The notes under the pieces are model-generated. The model saw nothing but the letters and a program-made list of their open reading frames with translations, was not told where the DNA came from and searched no databases. A DNA stretch of 59,582 nucleotides, taken from NCBI GenBank assembly GCA_030731845.1, contig JANQTF010000147.1:41798-101379 (forward strand), written 5' to 3'. The stretch comes from Bacteroidia bacterium (lineage in GTDB: Bacteria; Bacteroidota; Bacteroidia; J057). This document shows, one piece after another, positions 36,509 to 45,083 of this stretch. How positions within the stretch are numbered: position 1 is the stretch's first letter; every line of letters begins with the position of its first letter. The position numbers and the translations under genes are program-made.

Positions 36509-37045
36509 ATGGTAGAGGATCGCATCGGATATCGCTACGCCAAGTCGGCGTTTTCACTTGCTCAGGAGCACAACGAATTGGAGGCCGCCAAAGCCGACAT
36601 GCAGATGCTCCATGACCTTTTCGCTCAAAGCGCAGAGTTTCGCAGCATGCTCCAAAGCCCCATTATCCAGGGCGCCAAAAAGCAAGCGGTTCTTGACCTT
36701 ATCTTTAAAGGTAAATTCGAAACCAAAGTTGTGGAGCACCTGATCAGAATCATCGTCAGCAAAGGAAGAGAGCCATTTTTGCAGAATGTGGCCTCCGCTT
36801 TCCTCGATATGTACGATGAAGCTACAGGCGTGCTGAGAGGCGTGCTTACCTCTGCTGTGGCTCTGCCTGCCGCGACCATCGCGCAGATCAAAGCAAGCAT
36901 GGAAAGTACCACCGGAAAAACATTTGAAATGACCACCGAAGTAAACCCCGAGCTCATCGGTGGATTTACCCTCAAAGTGGGCGATTCATTGTTTGACGGG
37001 AGTATGAGCAGCTCGCTGCGCAGATTAAAACAAGAGTTAACATAG
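36509..37045 (+). CDS. atpH: ATP synthase F1 subunit delta
   Basis: A 178-residue OSCP/delta protein that joins the stalk to the top of F1. The N-terminal helical bundle (RYAKSAFSLAQEHNELEAAK) and the C-terminal motif NPELIGGFTLKVGDSLFDGS are characteristic. It begins 31 bp after atpF and is followed by an unusually long gap of 200 bp before atpA. Confidence 0.95.
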   Translation: MVEDRIGYRYAKSAFSLAQEHNELEAAKADMQMLHDLFAQSAEFRSMLQSPIIQGAKKQAVLDLIFKGKFETKVVEHLIRIIVSKGREPFLQNVASAFLDMYDEATGVLRGVLTSAVALPAATIAQIKASMESTTGKTFEMTTEVNPELIGGFTLKVGDSLFDGSMSSSLRRLKQELT

Positions 37046-37075
37046 GCTAGAGAGCTCTTGGCTCTCAGGCCTTTT
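37045..37075 (+). terminator. weak terminator or attenuator between atpH and atpA
   Basis: A hairpin: GGCT and GAGAG (37045-37054) pair with CTCTC and GGCC (37062-37071) with one mismatch, and five T follow. It sits immediately after atpH stop and before a 200-bp gap, so partial read-through or an internal promoter for atpA-atpG is possible. Confidence 0.5.
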
Positions 37076-37245
37076 TGATACACGAGATCCTGAATCCTGG
37101 ATTCATTCTCTTTATTTTTTTTGACCGGGAGGTTAGAGGTCATGTTGAATGTGAAGAATAGACCGACAGTCAGTCTTCCTTCACGTTTCTCCCCTCTGTC
37201 TTCCCATCTCTCTCCATCGGAAACCCTCAATTCAACTTCACTGAT

Positions 37246-38823
37246 ATGTCAGCGGTAAGACCAGACGAAGTTTCAGCCATCCTCCGGGAACAGCTCTCCA
37301 ATTTCAAAACCGCGATCCAACTCGAAGAAACCGGAACGGTTTTGCAGATTGGGGACGGTATTGCCCGTATCTATGGACTTACCAAAGTTCAGGCGGGTGA
37401 ATTGATCGAATTTGAAACCGGCCTCAAAGGCATGGTTTTGAACCTTGAAGAAGACAATGTAGGTGCCGTACTTTTCGGTGATTCCGAAGGAATCAAAGAA
37501 GGGGACAACGTGCGCCGCACAGGCTCTATCGCCTCTCTGAAAGTAGGAGAAGGTCTCCTTGGTCGTGTTATCAACCCACTTGGGGAGCCTATCGACGGCA
37601 AAGGACCCATCACCGGCGACCTCTATGATTCTCCTTACGAGCGCAAAGCTCCTGGGGTAATCTTCCGTCAGCCAGTAACGGAGCCTCTCCAAACGGGTAT
37701 CAAGGCCATTGACTCCATGATCCCAATCGGTCGTGGTCAGCGTGAGTTGATCATCGGTGACCGTCAGACTGGTAAGACAGCCATTGCGGTGGACACCATC
37801 ATCAACCAGAAAGAGTTTGCCGAGCGTGGCGAACCTGTGTTCTGTGTGTATGTGGCCATCGGTCAGAAAGCATCTACCATTGCCCAGGTCGTAAAAGCCC
37901 TCGAAGACGCAGGTGCCATGAGCTACACCGTGATCGTAGCTGCTCCTGCTTCTTATCCTGCCCCTCTCCAGTTTTTTGCCCCATTTGCTGGTGCAGCCAT
38001 CGGAGAATTCTTTCGAGACACAGGTCGCCCTGCTTTGGCCATCTACGATGACCTTTCCAAGCAGGCAGTTGCCTATCGTGAGGTTTCCCTCCTCCTTCGT
38101 CGTCCTCCCGGTCGCGAAGCTTATCCTGGAGACGTATTCTACTTACACTCCCGTTTGTTGGAGCGTGCTGCCAAAGTCATCGACGATCAGACCATCGCTG
38201 AGCAAATGAATGATCTCCCAGAGGCATTCCGCAGCATGGTGAAAGGTGGTGGATCGCTTACTGCACTTCCGATCATCGAAACGCAGGAAGGTGACGTGTC
38301 TGCCTATATCCCAACCAACGTGATCTCGATCACCGACGGTCAGATCTTCCTTGAGTCCAACCTCTTCAACTCCGGTGTGCGCCCTGCGATCAACGTAGGG
38401 ATCTCGGTATCGAGGGTAGGTGGAGCGGCTCAGACCAAGCCCATGAAAAAAGTGGCTGGTACCCTGAAGCTCGACCTGGCCCAGTATCGCGAACTCGAAG
38501 CTTTTGCTCGCTTCGGATCTGATTTGGATAAATCTACCCAGATGCAGTTGGAGCGGGGTAAGCGTTCTGTTCAACTGCTCATCCAGGGCCAATATAGCCC
38601 CGTATCTGTAGAAAGACAGGTAGCTGCGATCTTCGCCGTGACCAAAGGATATGTGGACTCTGTGCCTGTGGAGCGTGTTCGTGAATTCGAAGCCCGCTAC
38701 CTGCAAGAACTGGAACTCAACCACAAAGGCACCATGGATGCCATCCTCGCCAGAAAGTGGGATGATCAGATCACAGAGGTGCTCACCAAAGTAGCTCAAG
38801 AGGTCGCCAAGACCTTTGCATAA
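37246..38823 (+). CDS. atpA: ATP synthase F1 subunit alpha
   Basis: A 525-residue non-catalytic nucleotide-binding subunit. Walker A is GDRQTGKTA (about 171-179); the alpha signature with [14 protein letters not shown] is near 385-398. Length and motifs are normal. A 200-bp non-coding stretch precedes it, unlike the tight spacing of the genes before. A 12-bp hairpin follows, before atpG. Confidence 0.97.
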   Translation: MSAVRPDEVSAILREQLSNFKTAIQLEETGTVLQIGDGIARIYGLTKVQAGELIEFETGLKGMVLNLEEDNVGAVLFGDSEGIKEGDNVRRTGSIASLKVGEGLLGRVINPLGEPIDGKGPITGDLYDSPYERKAPGVIFRQPVTEPLQTGIKAIDSMIPIGRGQRELIIGDRQTGKTAIAVDTIINQKEFAERGEPVFCVYVAIGQKASTIAQVVKALEDAGAMSYTVIVAAPASYPAPLQFFAPFAGAAIGEFFRDTGRPALAIYDDLSKQAVAYREVSLLLRRPPGREAYPGDVFYLHSRLLERAAKVIDDQTIAEQMNDLPEAFRSMVKGGGSLTALPIIETQEGDVSAYIPTNVISITDGQIFLESNLFNSGVRPAINVGISVSRVGGAAQTKPMKKVAGTLKLDLAQYRELEAFARFGSDLDKSTQMQLERGKRSVQLLIQGQYSPVSVERQVAAIFAVTKGYVDSVPVERVREFEARYLQELELNHKGTMDAILARKWDDQITEVLTKVAQEVAKTFA

Positions 38824-38829
38824 TTGAAT

Positions 38830-38858
38830 GAGGCTGCCCGAGCTCATCGGGTAGCCTC
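38830..38858 (+). other. 12-bp stem-loop between atpA and atpG
   Basis: GAGGCTGCCCGA (38830-38841) pairs with TCGGGTAGCCTC (38847-38858) with one G-T pair and a five-base loop. A CCCTTTCCC tail follows, like the tail behind the atpE hairpin. Confidence 0.7.
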
Positions 38859-38896
38859 CCTTTCCCTTTATCAGACAGAAGACTGAATACATTGGC

Positions 38897-39802
38897 ATGG
38901 CGAACCTAAAAGACATACGCAACCGCATGAAGTCGGTCAAGAACACCCAACAGGTGACCAAAGCCATGAAAATGGTGGCGGCTGCCAAGTTGCGTCGTGC
39001 GCAAGACCGGATGCTGCAGTTGCGTCCCTACGCCAGCAAGCTGCGCGAGATTATCGGCAACGTGATTTCTGTGGTTGATGCAGAAGACATTCCCAGCCGC
39101 CTTGTGGAGCAGCGCGAAGTCGTAGATAACATCCTTGTCGTTCATGTGACCTCCAATCGTGGACTGGCCGGTGCCTTCAACACCAACATCAACAAAGCCA
39201 CCCTGGCTTATCTGCAGGAAACCCACGCCGATAAAATCGAGCAGGGAAAAGTGCAGTTTGTGTGTATGGGGCGCAAAGGCTTTGAATTTTTCCGCAAACG
39301 GGGATTCAATGTCAATGGCAAAAACTTCGACGTGTTTCAGGACCTCTCCTTTGACACGGTCAACGAAGTGATTGACATGATCTTCGAAAAATTCCTCAGT
39401 GGCGAGGTGGACAAGGTGTATCTGGCATTCAACGAATTCAAAAACGTGATGTCTCAGATCCGCCGCGTAGAGCCTTTGCTCCCGCTGAGTGTGGATAGCC
39501 TCGAAGTCGTAGAAAAAACAACTGAGTCCACCCTTCAGTCGGATTATCTCTACGAACCTGATCAAGCTCAGATTCTTTCTGAATTGATCCCTAAAGCCCT
39601 GCGGATTCAGATCTTCCGTGCTGTGCTGGAGTCCAACGCTGCGGAGCAAGGCGCCAGAATGGTGGCCATGGACAAGGCCACCGAAAATGCCGAAGACCTG
39701 CTGAAATCCCTCCGGATTTCCTACAACAAAGCCCGTCAGGCTTCGATTACCAACGAAATTCTCGAAATCGTCGCCGGTGCCAACGCCCTGGAGTCGAAAT
39801 AA
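38897..39802 (+). CDS. atpG: ATP synthase F1 subunit gamma
   Basis: A 301-residue central shaft subunit. The N-terminal coiled coil starts MANLKDIRNRMKSVKNTQQ and the C-terminal helix has AMDKATENAEDL...YNKARQASITNEILEIV. It is the last gene of the operon; a strong terminator follows. atpD and atpC are not next to it and must lie elsewhere in the genome. Confidence 0.96.
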   Translation: MANLKDIRNRMKSVKNTQQVTKAMKMVAAAKLRRAQDRMLQLRPYASKLREIIGNVISVVDAEDIPSRLVEQREVVDNILVVHVTSNRGLAGAFNTNINKATLAYLQETHADKIEQGKVQFVCMGRKGFEFFRKRGFNVNGKNFDVFQDLSFDTVNEVIDMIFEKFLSGEVDKVYLAFNEFKNVMSQIRRVEPLLPLSVDSLEVVEKTTESTLQSDYLYEPDQAQILSELIPKALRIQIFRAVLESNAAEQGARMVAMDKATENAEDLLKSLRISYNKARQASITNEILEIVAGANALESK

Positions 39803-39822
39803 TCAATCAGATACCGCTGATG

Positions 39823-39852
39823 AAAAAGGCACCCGTTGGGTGCCTTTTTTTT
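39823..39852 (+). terminator. terminator of the atp operon
   Basis: GGCACCC pairs with GGGTGCC around a GTT loop, flanked by five A on the left and eight T on the right. It begins 21 bp after atpG stop. Confidence 0.9.
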
Positions 39853-40026
39853 GCTTGTGCGGCCACAGAATCCGCAAAATCGGAGTGGGAAATGCCGTGG
39901 AAAAAGTCGTAGAAAGAGGATGAGAGCGGTTATGCTATCAGATTTCCTGAATTTATTCCTTTCCCATTTTCCGACAAAATCATCTTCTCTTATTCAACCA
40001 TTATCCAACTCTCTCAATCAACCCTT

Positions 40027-40485
40027 TCACGATCCTCGCCGCCAAAAAATATAATCCGTAGCTGGCGGCACTACACCTGCTTCGCGCAAGCGTGCGGCTA
40101 CCTGACTGCGGTGATGGGTTCCATGATTCACTACATGGGTGAGGATGTCGAGGAAGGAGGATTCGTAGGCTTCTCCTCGGCTGTTGTGATAGGGGAGGAT
40201 AGAAGAAAGCGTAGCTTCTGGCCTTTCGGTAAGGGTTTGGCTCCAGGCCTGATGCACCTGCTCATAGTCGGTTTTGAGTTGCTGCCAGGGCACGACTTGC
40301 CAGGTCGTTCTTCCAGAATCCTGCCTGGCGACCCTGTCATGCCAGAGGATCTGGGCGTTTACGATGTGGTTGAGCCAAATCTGTGATTGCTCATCCTCAA
40401 CACCGGAGGCGAGAAAGGCGTCGATCATCAAGCCGTTGGCCCAGTAGTCGTAGCGCAGCAGAGAATGCAGGTGAGAAATGATCAT
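40027..40485 (-). CDS. DinB-like four-helix metalloprotein
   Basis: A 152-residue protein of the DinB/YfiT superfamily. The metal-binding histidines are visible: H in LNHIVNAQ near residue 40, and HVVNHGTHHRSQV near 115-128, matching the typical three-His site. The family includes thiol transferases (bacillithiol-type) and stress proteins with unknown substrates. ATG 40485 begins MIISHLHSLLRYDYWAN, typical of the family. It stands downstream of the lipoprotein gene, separated from it by a strong terminator. Confidence 0.88.
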   Translation of the reverse strand: MIISHLHSLLRYDYWANGLMIDAFLASGVEDEQSQIWLNHIVNAQILWHDRVARQDSGRTTWQVVPWQQLKTDYEQVHQAWSQTLTERPEATLSSILPYHNSRGEAYESSFLDILTHVVNHGTHHRSQVAARLREAGVVPPATDYIFWRRGS

Positions 40486-40503
40486 GGATAGGGAAGTCAG
40501 GAT

Positions 40504-40565
40504 AAAAAAAGGCGAGGAAGATGGCAGGTCAGAGATGTTTCTCTCGTCTGCTCATCTTCCTCGCC
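40504..40565 (-). terminator. long-stem terminator of the 40587 lipoprotein gene
   Basis: GGCGAGGAAGATG (40511-40523) pairs perfectly with CATCTTCCTCGCC (40553-40565). GCAG/CTGC and AGAGA/TCTCT extend the stem inside. On the minus strand it is followed by seven T. It starts 22 bp after the stop codon. Confidence 0.85.
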
Positions 40566-40586
40566 AGAAAAATTGTTCTTAACTCC

Positions 40587-41531
40587 TTACTTGAGGGCAG
40601 AAGTCTTGATAAAAATCTTGTTCATCTGCATACCGGGCACCCAAAATTCCTGGGTAGCGGCGTCATAGTAGAAGTCAGCTGGTCCTTGAATGCGGAGGGA
40701 CATGGGGTGTTCTCCCACCTTGGTACCACCATTGGCGATGTCGAGGATCACGAGCGACTGGGTAGCCCAGTCGGAGGTGACGAGGTAGTCGCCGATTTTC
40801 ACGAGGCCATCGAGGCTACCGAGGTATCCGTCGAGGAGCTCATAGGTAGCAGGGGTGGTGTTGAGGTCGAGACGGCCTGCTTTGCCGTTGGCCCCATCGA
40901 GGAAGGTAACCACATAGAGGTGATTGGCGTCGGCATCATACCACAGGCCATTGGGGCCCATCACAGGCGCGGAGGTAGCGAGGGCAGCGTAGGTGCCATC
41001 GGCGAGGTTGATCTGATAGATCTTGCTCTTGTCGGTAGAAGAAACGAAGAGGGTTCCGGCTGGTCCTGCTACGAGGTCGTTGAGGAAAATGGTCTTTTCA
41101 GCGGAGAGATCCACTTCGCCCTTTCTTTCGCCTGTAGCGAGATCATACATGGCTACTTTGTCGATGTCGGCGACATAGAAGGTACCATCTACGATGGCAG
41201 AGCCTTTGGGGGCATCGAGGCCTTTCATGAATTTGAGGTCCACGACTTTCCCGGCAGTGTCGAGTTTGGAGATAAATCCGTCACCGTCTTTTTTGCTGGG
41301 CTCGAGCTTTTTGCCAACATTGGAAACATAATAAAATCCATCCTGGCCGATCACAGACTCAGGAGAAGCAAGGCCGGGCTCTTCGATGGTTTGGTCTCTG
41401 GGGGCGCGCGGAGCAGGAGCTGTTTCGGCTACAGGCTGGGCCTCGGCGGGGGTTTCAGAAGTAGATTCGGATTCGTTGCAGGCGCTTGCAAATAATAGGG
41501 CAAACAGCACGAAAAAAGAGAGGTAACGCAT
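40587..41531 (-). CDS. SMP-30/NHL-type beta-propeller lipoprotein
   Basis: A 314-residue lipoprotein starting at ATG 41531 (RYLSFFVLFALLFASAC lipobox); the longer frame is not credible. After a T/E/P/A-rich linker, a six-bladed propeller follows (FYYVSNVGKKLEPSK, SAIVDGTFYVADIDKVAMYD, PNGLWYDADANHLYVVTF), like SMP-30/gluconolactonase and NHL proteins. The metal and catalytic residues of lactonases cannot be confirmed. It is divergent from deoC. Confidence 0.8.
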   Translation of the reverse strand: MRYLSFFVLFALLFASACNESESTSETPAEAQPVAETAPAPRAPRDQTIEEPGLASPESVIGQDGFYYVSNVGKKLEPSKKDGDGFISKLDTAGKVVDLKFMKGLDAPKGSAIVDGTFYVADIDKVAMYDLATGERKGEVDLSAEKTIFLNDLVAGPAGTLFVSSTDKSKIYQINLADGTYAALATSAPVMGPNGLWYDADANHLYVVTFLDGANGKAGRLDLNTTPATYELLDGYLGSLDGLVKIGDYLVTSDWATQSLVILDIANGGTKVGEHPMSLRIQGPADFYYDAATQEFWVPGMQMNKIFIKTSALK

Positions 41532-41636
41532 GTGAAGCTGGATTTGAGGTAAGTTAATGCGAAATATACAAAAGACAGGAAGAAGGCAATGACTTTGCTC
41601 TTTTGAGTGACAAAGAGATAACAAAGAAGTCCTTAA

Positions 41637-41666
41637 TTTGTGTTGCAAATTTGTAGTGTATTTTGC
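41637..41666 (+). promoter_or_regulatory. candidate deoC promoter
   Basis: TTTG (41637-41640), 18 bp, then TATTTTGC (41659-41666), near the Bacteroidota -33/-7 consensus but with one base fewer in the -7 spacer. The deoC ATG follows 21 bp later. Confidence 0.4.
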
Positions 41667-41687
41667 TTCAAGTATCTTTCACCTCGC

Positions 41688-42332
41688 ATGAAACCAATTC
41701 AGCAGTATTTGGACTATACGCTCCTCCGCCTGGGTGCCACTGTTTCGGAGGTTTATCAGCTTTGTGACGAAGCTGTGGAGCAACGCTGCTATGCAGTGTG
41801 TGTACCTCCGTGCTATGTGCCGGGGCTCAAGGAGCGTCTGATGCCTGGGGATGTAAAGCTATGCTCCGTGGTGGGATTTCCTCATGGGATGCACCTGACT
41901 TCAATCAAGGTGACAGAAGCCCGGACCCTGCTCGATATTGGAGCGGATGAATTGGATATGGTGGTGAACCTGGGTCGCTTCCGGTCGGGAGATTATCGCT
42001 ACACTCAAGCCGAAATAGAAAGTTTCGTGCAACAATGTCAGCGCAGGAATGCCGTTTCTAAGGTAATCATAGAAAGTGGTCTGCTTTCATTTGAGGAAGT
42101 GGATCGTTTTTGCGAAATTTGCGCAGAAGCCGGAGCCGATTTTGTCAAAACCTCCACCGGATTTGCGGGAGTAGGTGCAGAACTGGATAAGGTAGCCCGG
42201 ATGCGGGAGGTACTCCCTCCTCACATGCAGATCAAAGCCTCAGGCGGAATCAAAAGCCTGGAGTCTGCCAAGGCCTTTATCGCTGCCGGAGCTACCAGAA
42301 TAGGCGCTTCTACTTTATTTACCGAATCATGA
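41688..42332 (+). CDS. deoC: deoxyribose-phosphate aldolase
   Basis: A 214-residue class I aldolase splitting 2-deoxyribose 5-phosphate to glyceraldehyde 3-phosphate and acetaldehyde in deoxynucleoside catabolism. The Schiff-base lysine is in FVKTSTGF (about 155), the second active lysine in IKASGGI (about 185), and the aspartate in DELDMVVN. ATG 41688 is the natural start. Its stop overlaps the SPOR-protein start (ATGA). Confidence 0.95.
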   Translation: MKPIQQYLDYTLLRLGATVSEVYQLCDEAVEQRCYAVCVPPCYVPGLKERLMPGDVKLCSVVGFPHGMHLTSIKVTEARTLLDIGADELDMVVNLGRFRSGDYRYTQAEIESFVQQCQRRNAVSKVIIESGLLSFEEVDRFCEICAEAGADFVKTSTGFAGVGAELDKVARMREVLPPHMQIKASGGIKSLESAKAFIAAGATRIGASTLFTES

Positions 42333-42919
42333 TGATGAACCTGATCACCACCCTTCTTGTCTTATTCATTGTCTCCCCTGTCTCTGTAGATTCAGACAAG
42401 GACAAGAAAAAAGGCAAAGACCAATATTATAAATATGAGCGGGAAGACGTAAGTGTTTTTCGCGAAAAAGTAGATTTTACCTTGCCAGATCCACCGCCGG
42501 CAGAATTTGCTTCCCAAAAGCCAACCTTCGGCGCCAATCCGATTGACCTGAATCCGAAATTCACGGGTGGGCAGCGTGTGGTGGTAGAGGCGAGCCCGAT
42601 GCTCCAACAATTGGTGGCGCGTGACCGAGAGCTCAAGCGGCAGATCGAGTCTATGCCCGGCTACCGTATCCACGTATATGCTGGCACAGGCAGGCAGCAA
42701 GCCTGGGACATGAAGCGCAGAGCGCTTGGCTCTTTCCCCAACGTGGCGAGCTATCTGGATTATTTGTCGCCAAATTATGTGGTTCGTCTCGGTGATTTTC
42801 TCGACCGTGATGACGCCATCACATTCCTGCGCGATGTGCGTCGCTATTTTCCGGGTGCCTTCCTCGTCACTGACAATGTGAAGGTGCCGAAGCCAGAAGC
42901 CTACGAAATCAGAGATTAA
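42329..42919 (+). CDS. exported SPOR-domain protein
   Basis: A 196-residue protein with an N-terminal signal/anchor (NLITTLLVLFIVSPVSVDS), a K/D/P-rich linker and a C-terminal SPOR-like domain (about 108-190: GYRIHVYAGTGRQQAW, PNYVVRLGDFLDRDDA, FPGAFLV). SPOR domains bind peptidoglycan glycan strands lacking stem peptides, usually at division sites. It overlaps deoC by four bases, so it is in the same operon, a pairing with no obvious metabolic link. Confidence 0.85.
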   Translation: MMMNLITTLLVLFIVSPVSVDSDKDKKKGKDQYYKYEREDVSVFREKVDFTLPDPPPAEFASQKPTFGANPIDLNPKFTGGQRVVVEASPMLQQLVARDRELKRQIESMPGYRIHVYAGTGRQQAWDMKRRALGSFPNVASYLDYLSPNYVVRLGDFLDRDDAITFLRDVRRYFPGAFLVTDNVKVPKPEAYEIRD

Positions 42920-42945
42920 TCCCCATTTTTTCAGTCGCCTTCTTC

Positions 42946-43926
42946 CTAACTCGTTTGGATCTCAATCAGATTTCCAATAAATAAGGCATAGATGATGAGC
43001 AGGAGCCATCCTTCCCAACGCACGAGTTTTTTGTCCTGAAGGATAAAAAATGCGACGAAGGTTGCCGCGATCATGGTCCATAGGCTGAACTGAATATCAG
43101 GGGAGGTAGAAATTTCGATCTTGCCAAAGAGGCGCGGGATGCCCATGACGGCAAATATGTTGAAAATGTTGGAACCCAATACATTGCCAACTGCCATTTC
43201 GCCATTTCCAGTTCTCACGGCCACGATCGACACCACAAGCTCGGGAAGGGAGGTACCCAGCGCCACAGCTGTGAGGGCAATGAAGCCCTCTCCGATCCCA
43301 AAAATTTTGCTGATCTCCACGATCGCCAACACATTGTAGCGAGCCGAGAGATAAATGATCCCAGCACTGACCAAGAGGGTAACAGGCTCTTTCCAGGTGA
43401 AGTGATAATCAGTAGAAATCTCGTCCTTTTCAGTAGTACTGGGGTCCAGATTCACGTTTTGGGGATCTTCTTTGCCTTGCATGAAGACATAGGTAAGATA
43501 CAGGGCCATGCCAGCAAGGCAAACAAAAGCCTCAAAGAGACTGAATTGATTGTCGGATACCGCCAGAAGCAAGATAAATGCTGATCCAATGAGCATCGGC
43601 AAGTCCACGCGCATGAGGTCAAACTCTAGCTTGATCTGGGTAGAAGCTACCGCTACCACCCCCATGACCAAGCAGAGGTTGGTGATGTTAGATCCGACCA
43701 CATTGCCCAAAACGATGTCAGACGAAGCCCCTTCGAAGGTAACGGCTACGATCGAGGTAATCAGCTCAGGCAGGGAGGTCCCGATGGCAATGAGGGTAAC
43801 CCCAATAACAAAAGGTTCAATCCCCAGGGCCAACCCCACCCGTTCGGCAGCTTTAATGAAAAAGTCTGCTGAAATAACCAGGGTGACGAGCGTACCCAAA
43901 AATACGAGGATCCAAATTGCCGACAT
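42946..43926 (-). CDS. calcium/sodium antiporter (CaCA family)
   Basis: A 326-residue inner-membrane exchanger with the two inverted alpha repeats of the YrbG/NCX family: GTSLPELITSIVA with GNVVGSNITN in the first half and GTSLPELVVSIVA with GNVLGSNIFN in the second. About ten helices are visible. The cytoplasmic loop between the halves is short (KEDPQNVNLDPSTTEKDE). It exports Ca in exchange for Na or H. Confidence 0.93.
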   Translation of the reverse strand: MSAIWILVFLGTLVTLVISADFFIKAAERVGLALGIEPFVIGVTLIAIGTSLPELITSIVAVTFEGASSDIVLGNVVGSNITNLCLVMGVVAVASTQIKLEFDLMRVDLPMLIGSAFILLLAVSDNQFSLFEAFVCLAGMALYLTYVFMQGKEDPQNVNLDPSTTEKDEISTDYHFTWKEPVTLLVSAGIIYLSARYNVLAIVEISKIFGIGEGFIALTAVALGTSLPELVVSIVAVRTGNGEMAVGNVLGSNIFNIFAVMGIPRLFGKIEISTSPDIQFSLWTMIAATFVAFFILQDKKLVRWEGWLLLIIYALFIGNLIEIQTS

Positions 43927-44189
43927 AAAGGCAGGTTGATTGCAAATTTGATAAGGGGACTTACTTACGCCATGAGAAGCATATAGGTTTTATGCCCTTC
44001 CCGGCGACAGGCGGATGAAGATACGAAATCTCTCCCTCACAGACCGAGATTCAGGGCGAAGGATGTTAGTTTCACCCTAATTCCTACAAGCAGCGGGATG
44101 ACTCCGGGATAATTGGTAAATTAATGGCACATTAAGTCATACTTCCTGCACATCCGCATTTCACGTATTTAGATTGAAGTTGATCGGTT

Positions 44190-44822
44190 ATGAAATTGCT
44201 AGCCTGGATATGTATCCTCTTATTTCCAGAGATGATCCTTGGGCAAGGATCTGTCTATCTTGGTTTGCAAGCTACCCCACTCAGCATCGGCACATTTGAT
44301 GTTCATGCCGAGAATCGCCTCACCAATACCATGTCTCTCTACCTGGGCACGGGGTTTCGGACCCAACAAATTGATCGTAGGGAGCCCCGTGTTCGTCTGC
44401 TCAATGATTTTTCCAACCTTGGAAATACCGCAACATTCCTTACCCTTGGGATCCGTCTGTTCAACCCTGAGACCGGAATAGACTATCCTTATGTGCAGTT
44501 TGGCTTAACAGGACTCTGGTACCGGGACCGTTTTTTGAATGACGCGGGGGAGCAAGAGATTTCAAGTGACATTACCTGGGGGCCATCGGCTACGATCGGC
44601 TATGTGCTCAACGTGAATCTTCGCTGGACAATAGATCTTGGACTTCAGATGGGCTACTCAGCCCCCCGCACAGACTTGCTCGCCTATTATTATCCGGGGC
44701 TTGGGTTTTCCACCTTTGGGTTGGGACGATACGGGGTAGTAGGTGGCCATGTGCAGCCTGTCGTGGCGCTGAAATACAAGATCAGGCTAAGTGATCGCGA
44801 AAAACTTCGCCTTGCAGAGTAA
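44190..44822 (+). CDS. small outer-membrane beta-barrel-like protein
   Basis: A 210-residue exported protein with signal peptide (KLLAWICILLFPEMILGQ). The mature part has alternating strands with aromatic ends (VQFGLTGLWYRDRFL, RWTIDLGLQMGYSAPRTD) like an OmpW/OMP_b-brl barrel, ending in a basic tail. I recognise no exact family. It is preceded by a 262-bp gap in which I see nothing recognisable and followed by an intergenic repeat. Confidence 0.65.
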   Translation: MKLLAWICILLFPEMILGQGSVYLGLQATPLSIGTFDVHAENRLTNTMSLYLGTGFRTQQIDRREPRVRLLNDFSNLGNTATFLTLGIRLFNPETGIDYPYVQFGLTGLWYRDRFLNDAGEQEISSDITWGPSATIGYVLNVNLRWTIDLGLQMGYSAPRTDLLAYYYPGLGFSTFGLGRYGVVGGHVQPVVALKYKIRLSDREKLRLAE

Positions 44823-44830
44823 GGAACCGT

Positions 44831-44945
44831 CAAAAAATAATATCCGCTTTTGGTTTGATCTCTTCCACGAATCCGGCGTCAGAAAAATCCTCATTTGACT
44901 CGCCAAACTCGGTTTTTCTTCCTTGGCTTCTCAAAAGATCTCTGC
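44831..44945. repeat. dispersed intergenic repeat, copy A
   Basis: Shares several conserved blocks in the same order with copy B at 58993-59135: TCAAAAAATAATAT, GAATCCGGCGT, CCTCATT, a CGGTTTT(T)CTTCCTTGG block and ATCTCTG, with variable sequence between. Non-coding. It occupies part of the 260-bp gap before the T9SS cargo gene. Confidence 0.75.
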
Positions 44946-45083
44946 GAAAAATCTAGAAGTTATTTTTCTCCGGTTCCTAAGCGGATTGCCGTAAATCCTG
45001 AGGAGGGAATTCTCCGGGTCGGATGTCTAAGTTTCGCTTCGGAGACCTGAAAAACAGGCTCTGATGAATAAATGGTTGATGGA

